A stretch of DNA of 28,162 nucleotides from an uncultured Clostridium sp. (GTDB taxonomy: Bacteria > Bacillota > Clostridia > TANB77 > CAG-508). A program made the translations under genes and the position numbers. Of the stretch, positions 23,335 through 28,162 are shown piece after piece; the stretch's first letter is position 1, and each line of letters starts with the position of its first letter. The notes under the pieces are model-generated. The model was not told where the DNA came from. It was given only the letters and a program-made list of their open reading frames with translations, and did no database searches. Location: assembly GCA_900553365.1 (NCBI GenBank), contig USDL01000016.1, forward strand, positions 1 to 28,162, given 5' to 3'.

Positions 23335-23628
23335 ATGAATAAAGAAGTAACTTGGAATGATATTGAAAAAAGTTTGAATTTTACACCTGAGGAGGAATCT
23401 GCAATTCAGCTTGAAGTTGATTTAATTCAGGCAACAATTAATGCTAGAGAAAAATCTAATCTTTCTCAAAGAGATTTAAGTAAAATTTGTGGATTAAAAC
23501 AACCAGTAATTGCTAGAATTGAAAGCCGTGCCCGTTCGCCTAAAGTTGAGACCTTACTTAAAATGTTACTACCTATGGGATATACTTTGAAAGTTATGCC
23601 TATTGATAGGCATATTACAAAAAAGTAG
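23335..23628 (+). CDS. HigA-like Xre-family antitoxin
   Basis: Seen: 97 residues with a helix-turn-helix domain (about 35-85: AREKSNLSQRDLSKICGLKQPVIARIES). The recognition-helix region QPVIARIES is typical of HigA-type antitoxins, and AAAGGAGG precedes the ATG. Known: such proteins bind the toxin and repress the operon through an operator overlapping the promoter, which is present at 23066-23083. Context: with the toxin half lost, the gene may survive as a stand-alone repressor. Its stop nearly touches the broken ABC transporter remnant on the other strand, marking an insertion or deletion boundary at about 23630. Confidence 0.9.
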   Translation: MNKEVTWNDIEKSLNFTPEEESAIQLEVDLIQATINAREKSNLSQRDLSKICGLKQPVIARIESRARSPKVETLLKMLLPMGYTLKVMPIDRHITKK

Positions 23629-23631
23629 TAA

Positions 23632-24002
23632 AAGTAAGCATCACTTAGGGCTGATTTGAAGATGTAGTCTATCATAGTGTAGCCTAGTGGTAAGCTTAGT
23701 ATTATTCCTAGTTTTCGTAAAAGCTTTAAAACTTCAACACCTGTTGCAGAATCTAGTGCACCTGTTGGTTCATCACATAGTAATAGTTTTGGGTTTTTAG
23801 ATATTGCTCTTGCTATAGAAACTTTTTGTTGCTCACCACCTGATAATTGATTTGGAAACTTATTCATATGTGCTTCTAGTCCCACAGCTTTAATAGCTTT
23901 TTTGCTGTCTATTCCGTTTTTAGTAACATCCTTTATTAACTCAACATTTTCAAGCACTGTAAGTGTTAGTAATACCACTTGTAGGTGTATCCATTCCACC
24001 AA
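23632..24002 (-). pseudogene. ABC transporter remnant (ATPase fragment joined to permease fragment)
   Basis: Seen: the minus frame starting at 24002 has, after a few junk residues, TLTVLENVELI (from about residue 13), the signature LSGGEQQ (53-59), Walker B LLLCDEP (73-79) and D-loop GALD. This is the second half of a LolD/MacB-type ATPase. The Walker A half is missing. At about residues 97-99 the ATPase sequence changes in frame to GIILSLPLGYTMIDYIF, which resembles the last membrane segment of an FtsX/MacB permease. Homology stops near 23630 at the antitoxin gene, and the open frame beyond is only antisense to it. Inference: at least two deletions collapsed an ATPase-permease operon; no function expected. 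Confidence 0.75.
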
Positions 24003-24050
24003 TTAAATTAAGTAATTATGAACTTTTTTTCATGTTTTTGTTTTAAAAAA

Positions 24051-24083
24051 GTCATCCTAGTTTAAAATCTTTACTAGTATGAC
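24051..24083 (-). terminator. Intrinsic terminator of the PAP2-DgkA gene
   Basis: GTCATACTAGT pairs with ACTAGGATGAC (11 bp with one mismatch, 11-nt loop) on the minus strand, followed by TTTTTT. It starts 7 bp after the stop at 24091. Confidence 0.8.
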
Positions 24084-24090
24084 TTATTAA

Positions 24091-25119
24091 TTATATAATA
24101 TTCCAGATTTTTGGCACAAATATAACCAACCCTATTATTGCTGAGCCTATGGCTAAAACTAACACAGCTCCTGCTGCTACATCTTTTGCAAGTTTTGCTT
24201 TTTCATTTCTTTCAGGCATTGCTATATCTACTGTTGTTTCTATGGAGGTATTTATTAGTTCCCCTCCTATAACTGCCATAAAGCAAATTATGCATATTAT
24301 CCATTCAAATATGTTTATTTTAAAAATTATTCCTGCAAGGATTACTAGAAGCATTATTATTACATGTATTTTCATGTTTCTTTCTGTTTTGAATGCTGAT
24401 ATAATTCCTTGCCATGCATATTTAAAGCTATTTGCAATCTTTTTTGTTTTTACTTTAAGTTCTCTTTTCTTTCTTAAAGTGGTTTTTCCATCATTTTCCT
24501 TCATTATGAATTTATTAACAGCCATTATGTATATTATTAAATATGAAACTGATATTAGAAATCCACCTATAACATCACTAGTGTAGTGTACTCCTAAATA
24601 AATTCTACTTACTCCTATTGTTCCTATAAGCAGTCCTAATAAAACCGTTAATTCCCATTTTATGTATTTATTTTTGATATATTTATAGGTTAAATATATC
24701 AAATATCCATAAAACGCCATGCTAACCATTGAATGACCAGATGGGAAGCTGTAGCCGCTTTCCTCAATTATTCTAAATTCCGTTGGACGTGGTCTTTGTA
24801 AAATTCTTTTTAATATTTGGTTTAATAGAGTAACTATAGCTAAATTTGTGCATATTGATATTCCTATTCGTTTATCTTTTATGCACACTACTAGTAATAT
24901 TGTAAGAATTATCAAGAAAATTGCTCCCCCAAGCTCTGTAATAACTTTTGCAACCGGTGTTGCAGTTTCTCCTATTAAAAACCTTGATACCAACTCATAT
25001 CCTATTATATCGCCTTCCATTATTTCCTTGTGGAATACATCCTCAGCTAAAGCTAGAAAACATATTAAACAAACAAATAAAATTACCCATTTTAAATATT
25101 TTTTTAAGAAACCTTTCAT
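24091..25119 (-). CDS. PAP2 phosphatase-DgkA kinase fusion
   Basis: Seen: 342 residues. Residues 1-205 form a PAP2/PgpB-type membrane phosphatase with all three motifs: K104...R109-P-R-P112, PSGHS (126-130) and SRIYLGVHYTSD (171-182). Residues 225-342 form a DgkA-type small membrane kinase with ERN (247-249), GELINTSIETTVD (286-298) and KAKLAKDVAAGAV (307-319). Known: PgpB-like enzymes dephosphorylate undecaprenyl diphosphate or phosphatidylglycerol phosphate. In Gram-positives DgkA homologues phosphorylate undecaprenol. Inference: one protein that both removes and adds lipid phosphates, balancing the lipid-carrier pool. Context: its ribosome site GGAG lies in the last codons of the ABC permease gene, so the two are coupled; a terminator follows. 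Confidence 0.92.
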   Translation of the reverse strand: MKGFLKKYLKWVILFVCLICFLALAEDVFHKEIMEGDIIGYELVSRFLIGETATPVAKVITELGGAIFLIILTILLVVCIKDKRIGISICTNLAIVTLLNQILKRILQRPRPTEFRIIEESGYSFPSGHSMVSMAFYGYLIYLTYKYIKNKYIKWELTVLLGLLIGTIGVSRIYLGVHYTSDVIGGFLISVSYLIIYIMAVNKFIMKENDGKTTLRKKRELKVKTKKIANSFKYAWQGIISAFKTERNMKIHVIIMLLVILAGIIFKINIFEWIICIICFMAVIGGELINTSIETTVDIAMPERNEKAKLAKDVAAGAVLVLAIGSAIIGLVIFVPKIWNII

Positions 25120-25120
25120 T

Positions 25121-26353
25121 TTACTCCTTATTTTCCCTTGCCATTTTTATTGCATCTTTTAAGCTTAATCTTGCTCCTGTGTTTAGTATTGTTGATGAAT
25201 ATACTTTTATTGCAAGCATTGCTACAAGTGCTGTTGTTGCTATTAATACTAATACTGAAGTTATAACTTCTCCAGTTGTTGCAGTTCCCATCATTACTCT
25301 AAGTGGCATACAGAATGGTGATGATATTGGAACTATTCCAGCTAATTTGTTTACACTGCTACTTGGATTCATCATTGAAAAATATGCTAAATAAAATCCA
25401 ATTACTGCCACAAAGCTTACTGGTCCATTTGCTGACTGTACATCCTCTGGTTTGCTTACAGTTGCTCCTGTTAATGCAAAGAATAGTGAATATAGTCCAT
25501 ATCCTAAGCAGAAGTATATTAGTGTTATAATAAATAGTGTTGGAGTAATTGTTGATATATCAAATATTGAGCTTAATATTTCTGGGTCCATGCAGAATTT
25601 TGCTGATATTATGGCAACAATCATCATTAATATTACTTGTATTAATCCTACAATTCCTATTCCTAATGTTTTTCCAAGTACTATTGTTTTGCTGTCTGTT
25701 GATGTAACTAGTGTTTCTATTATTTTAGATGTTTTTTCAATTGTTATTGCAGTTGATACTTGGCCTGCACAGAAAAACACTGCGTAGAATAACACTATTG
25801 ATATCATCATCATTATAAATATATTACCCTTTGCTGCATTTTCATCTGTTTCTGTAAGTGTTACATCAAATTCAGGTTCTAGGCTTGATAGTTCTTCTGG
25901 GCTTAGGTTTAATTTTTTTACTTGCAAGTTGCTGTATAAATTTGTAAATGTTGCAACTAATGTTTGTGGAACTTCTCCATAATTTACTGCAGCACTTTCA
26001 ACTATGTATTCCATTTTTACTGTATTTTCTTGTTTTGAAAATTTGATACACGCATCTATATCATTTTTTATTTTTTCTTTAATTTCTTCTAAGTTTAATT
26101 CTTCTGTTGTTGTTTGGAATTCGTAGCCTAAACCTGCTTCGTTTAGATTGCTTGCCATTCCTTCAAAAAGATTTTCTGGGTCTATTATCAACACTTTTTC
26201 GCCAGAGCCATCATTTCCAAGTTTTTTCATTATATTTGGTATATTGAATGCCAATGCGATTATGATTAATATAACCAATGTTGATATTATAAATGATTTT
26301 CTTCTTACCATTTCGCTTATTGTGAACGCTGTTACTGTTTTTAAATTTTTCAT
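25121..26353 (-). CDS. ABC transporter permease, NatB type (ABC-2)
   Basis: Seen: about 410 residues. An N-terminal membrane helix (about 18-38) is followed by a large extracellular domain (about 40-175) and five more helices (about 180-390), the layout of NatB/YhaP-type ABC-2 permeases. Known: NatAB in Bacillus subtilis exports sodium; relatives export other compounds, so the substrate is open. Start choice: the frame begins with GTG at 26365 inside the ATPase gene; the ATG at 26353, one base after the ATPase stop and preceded by AGGTG, is more likely. Context: partner ATPase directly upstream, PAP2-DgkA directly downstream. Confidence 0.88.
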   Translation of the reverse strand: MKNLKTVTAFTISEMVRRKSFIISTLVILIIIALAFNIPNIMKKLGNDGSGEKVLIIDPENLFEGMASNLNEAGLGYEFQTTTEELNLEEIKEKIKNDIDACIKFSKQENTVKMEYIVESAAVNYGEVPQTLVATFTNLYSNLQVKKLNLSPEELSSLEPEFDVTLTETDENAAKGNIFIMMMISIVLFYAVFFCAGQVSTAITIEKTSKIIETLVTSTDSKTIVLGKTLGIGIVGLIQVILMMIVAIISAKFCMDPEILSSIFDISTITPTLFIITLIYFCLGYGLYSLFFALTGATVSKPEDVQSANGPVSFVAVIGFYLAYFSMMNPSSSVNKLAGIVPISSPFCMPLRVMMGTATTGEVITSVLVLIATTALVAMLAIKVYSSTILNTGARLSLKDAIKMARENKE

Positions 26354-26354
26354 G

Positions 26355-27248
26355 TTACATAGCACCTACCTTTTCTATGAATATTTCATTTAAAGTAGGC
26401 TTTTTAAATTCGAATTTTGTTACATTAATATTGCTATCTGCCAACTTTTTGAATAAGTCATAACCTTGATTTTCTGTTTTTATTTTGATTAAATAATGAT
26501 TTTCTGTGTTTTGTATTACTTCTAAATTTTGTTCTTTCAATAATTCATCTATATTTTTACTGCTTATTACTTCAAGTTTTTCTGATGGATAGCTTTGTTT
26601 TATTTTTTCTAAATTTCCCTGTAATACTGTGTTTCCTCTATTTAGAATTGTTAAATTTGTGCAAAATTCTTCTATTGAATTCATTTGATGGCTTGACATT
26701 ATTATGTATTTTCCTTGTGCTATTAACTCTTTCATAACCTCGCTTAACATTTCTGTATTTACTGGGTCAAGTCCGCTAAATGGCTCATCTAGCACTATTA
26801 ATTCTGGATTATTCATTACTGCTATTATGAATTGAATTTTTTGTTGATTTCCTTTTGAAAGTTTTTCAGCAAGCATGTTTTTGTATTCTACCATATCTAG
26901 TCTTTTTAACCAATAGTCAATTGCTTCTGCCGCCTCTTTAACTTTCATTCCTTTTAATTTGGCAAAATACATTAGTTGATTAAATATTTCTGTTTTTGGA
27001 TATAATCCTCTTTCTTCTGGCATATATCCAAAGTTCACATTTTCTCTTTTTACTTCTTTTCCGTTCCAAGTGATAGTTCCTGATGTCTTTTTAATAATTC
27101 CTAAAATCATTCTTATTGTGGTTGTTTTTCCTGCACCATTTGTTCCAAGAAGTCCATAAACTCCTGGTTTATCTATAGAGAGATTCAAGTGTTTTACCGC
27201 CTCTTTTGTGCCAAAGTTTTTGCACACATCTTTAATTTCTAACCCCAT
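26355..27248 (-). CDS. ABC transporter ATP-binding protein, NatA type
   Basis: Seen: 297 residues. Walker A GTNGAGKTT (35-43), Q-loop region YMPEERGLYP, signature LSKGNQQ (about 128-134), Walker B LIVLDEP and the switch His in SSHQM. The C-terminal 80 residues form the accessory domain (LNEIFIEKVGAM) common to ABC-2 drug/sodium exporters. Known: hydrolyses ATP in the cytoplasm to drive the paired permease. Context: followed after one base by its permease and preceded after 14 bp by another ABC-2 type membrane protein. It could therefore serve either, though the NatB-type partner is the closer fit. Confidence 0.94.
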   Translation of the reverse strand: MGLEIKDVCKNFGTKEAVKHLNLSIDKPGVYGLLGTNGAGKTTTIRMILGIIKKTSGTITWNGKEVKRENVNFGYMPEERGLYPKTEIFNQLMYFAKLKGMKVKEAAEAIDYWLKRLDMVEYKNMLAEKLSKGNQQKIQFIIAVMNNPELIVLDEPFSGLDPVNTEMLSEVMKELIAQGKYIIMSSHQMNSIEEFCTNLTILNRGNTVLQGNLEKIKQSYPSEKLEVISSKNIDELLKEQNLEVIQNTENHYLIKIKTENQGYDLFKKLADSNINVTKFEFKKPTLNEIFIEKVGAM

Positions 27249-27262
27249 TTTTATTCCTTCTT

Positions 27263-28054
27263 TTATTCAACGTTTACACCTTTTTTAATTTGGCTGTTTC
27301 CAATTATATAATAAATTATAATATATATCAAGTATAAAATTATGCCTCCTACCATTAAAAGCTGCATAGTTTCTCTATTTGGTGCTTCTACGGTGTTAAA
27401 TAAATTCATTATGTTTTTATTAAATAGCCCAGTAATATATAGAAGTAGAACTGTTGTTATGCTCATTGCTATAAATAAAACTATGCCATATATTACTGAT
27501 TTTATTATTCTTTTGTTGTTTGATTTATGTCCTAAAATTATACCTAAATATCCACATATTAGCATGAATATAAATTCTAAAATTAGTATTATACCTATTA
27601 CTGCAATTATTACTCCTGTTTTCATTTCAAGCATTGTTGCTATTGGCATTAATGCATTTTTTATAAATTCAAAATTTGCCTTTGTTCCATATCCTATTAC
27701 AATGCAAGCAAAAATTATAGCAAATGAAATTAGCATAAGAATAATTCCTGATAATACTTTTGATAAGAATATTGTTTCATTTTTTACTGGTAATGTATGT
27801 GTTAAATAAGATTCATCTTTATAAATATTTCGTATAAATCTTACCCAACATCTCATAAGTGAATTAATTACAATGCTTGCCATCATTGAAATTGCTGCTC
27901 CATAGCATATTTGTGTTATAACTGTAAACACTATTGAGTTTTGGATATTACTCAAAAGTCTTGCTGCTCCTGAAAAAGCAAGCCCTAATATATAGAATAC
28001 AAGTAGTGGCTTACAAATCCATTTTAAATCATATTTCATTACTTTTCCTAACAT
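27263..28054 (-). CDS. ABC-2 type membrane protein (permease)
   Basis: Seen: 263 residues with about six membrane helices (about 15-33, 40-65, 98-122, 147-175, 185-210, 235-256), no large soluble domain, and a short cytoplasmic loop with DESYLTHTLPVKNETIFLSK. That segment is typical of clostridial ABC-2 permeases related to lantibiotic or bacitracin-type exporters. Known: works as the membrane half of a two-component ABC exporter. Context: its ATG overlaps the end of the preceding ATPase gene by 7 bp, so that ATPase (28048 onward) is its natural partner. Confidence 0.85.
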   Translation of the reverse strand: MLGKVMKYDLKWICKPLLVFYILGLAFSGAARLLSNIQNSIVFTVITQICYGAAISMMASIVINSLMRCWVRFIRNIYKDESYLTHTLPVKNETIFLSKVLSGIILMLISFAIIFACIVIGYGTKANFEFIKNALMPIATMLEMKTGVIIAVIGIILILEFIFMLICGYLGIILGHKSNNKRIIKSVIYGIVLFIAMSITTVLLLYITGLFNKNIMNLFNTVEAPNRETMQLLMVGGIILYLIYIIIYYIIGNSQIKKGVNVE

Positions 28055-28162
28055 TTAAAGTACCTCCTAAATATTTCATCTATTGAACTTTTTTCCTTTT
28101 CCCTTAATTCATCTGCTGGTGAGGTTAATATTATTTTTCCGTCATTCATAAATATTACCTCG
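28048..28162 (-). CDS. ABC transporter ATP-binding protein, C-terminal end only
   Basis: Seen: 37 codons and a TAG stop, running off the window. EVIFMNDGKIILTSPADELREKEKS is the usual end of an ABC-2 exporter ATPase (the strand after the switch His, then the helix). The AGGAGG within its last codons serves as ribosome site for the permease that overlaps it. Too short to say more. Confidence 0.75.
   Translation of the reverse strand, partial: EVIFMNDGKIILTSPADELREKEKSSIDEIFRRYFKC

Noticed and set aside
23643..24002. Intact ABC ATPase gene
   Set aside because: Walker A and the N-terminal half are missing and the C-terminus changes to a permease-like segment.

Overview
The window reads as a stretch of chromosome from a low-GC Bacillota, most likely an uncultured gut-type Clostridia (inference from AT-rich codon use, strong GGAGG ribosome sites, IreB, YqeG, RuvX, class D-like sortases and the 'GITLVALIITIVV' prepilin leader; no marker gene here fixes the species). 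Nearly all genes lie on the minus strand. The only plus-strand genes are a small toxin-antitoxin remnant at 23.1-23.6 kb.

Layout from low to high coordinates (minus-strand transcription runs right to left). 1-3.2 kb: a cell-surface cluster with a DUF11-type surface protein (cut by the window edge), a sortase, a membrane-anchored protein with a variant sorting signal, then a terminator and a second sortase. 3.2-4.8 kb: thyX and a coiled-coil protein of unknown function. 4.9-8.0 kb: uppP, a TPR membrane protein, inorganic pyrophosphatase and yqeG. 8.1-12.7 kb: one operon with ruvX, ireB, a GAF/degenerate-GGDEF membrane protein, a large CpaE-like ATPase with AT-hooks and repeated acidic motifs, and a small membrane protein. 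12.8-14.8 kb: a GT2 glycosyltransferase and a tandem OB-fold SSB-like protein behind a structured leader. 14.9-21.2 kb: housekeeping genes greA, a hypothetical, mnmA, galE and polA. 21.4-22.8 kb: a type IV pilin-like protein whose C-terminus looks like the variable region of a diversity-generating retroelement (DGR), preceded by a leader with a small ORF, a (GT)9 tract and a terminator. 23.1-24.0 kb: a HigBA-like remnant abutting a decayed ABC transporter. 24.1-28.2 kb: a PAP2-DgkA fusion and Nat-type ABC transporter genes.

Two observations stand out. First, the TPR gene at 5798-6963 can only be read whole if the ribosome makes two +1 shifts. Both fall exactly at a CGG codon followed by A (C|GGA). 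By my scan, CGG is not used in phase by any other gene in the window (about 8,700 codons). This suggests programmed shifting or quadruplet decoding at an unassigned or starved CGG codon, rather than two random lesions. Second, the 149-nt adenine-poor (about 11% A), GC-rich (about 56%) block in the pilin C-terminus, framed by YWLASR and GLRSVVSL, has the composition expected of a DGR target. No reverse transcriptase or template repeat is visible in this window, so any such element would act from elsewhere.

Together the genes suggest envelope functions (sortases, undecaprenyl-phosphate recycling by UppP and PAP2-DgkA, surface proteins, glycosyltransferase, possible pilus regulation) mixed with core replication, transcription and tRNA modification genes. 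I saw no rRNA, tRNA, CRISPR array, transposase or integrase.
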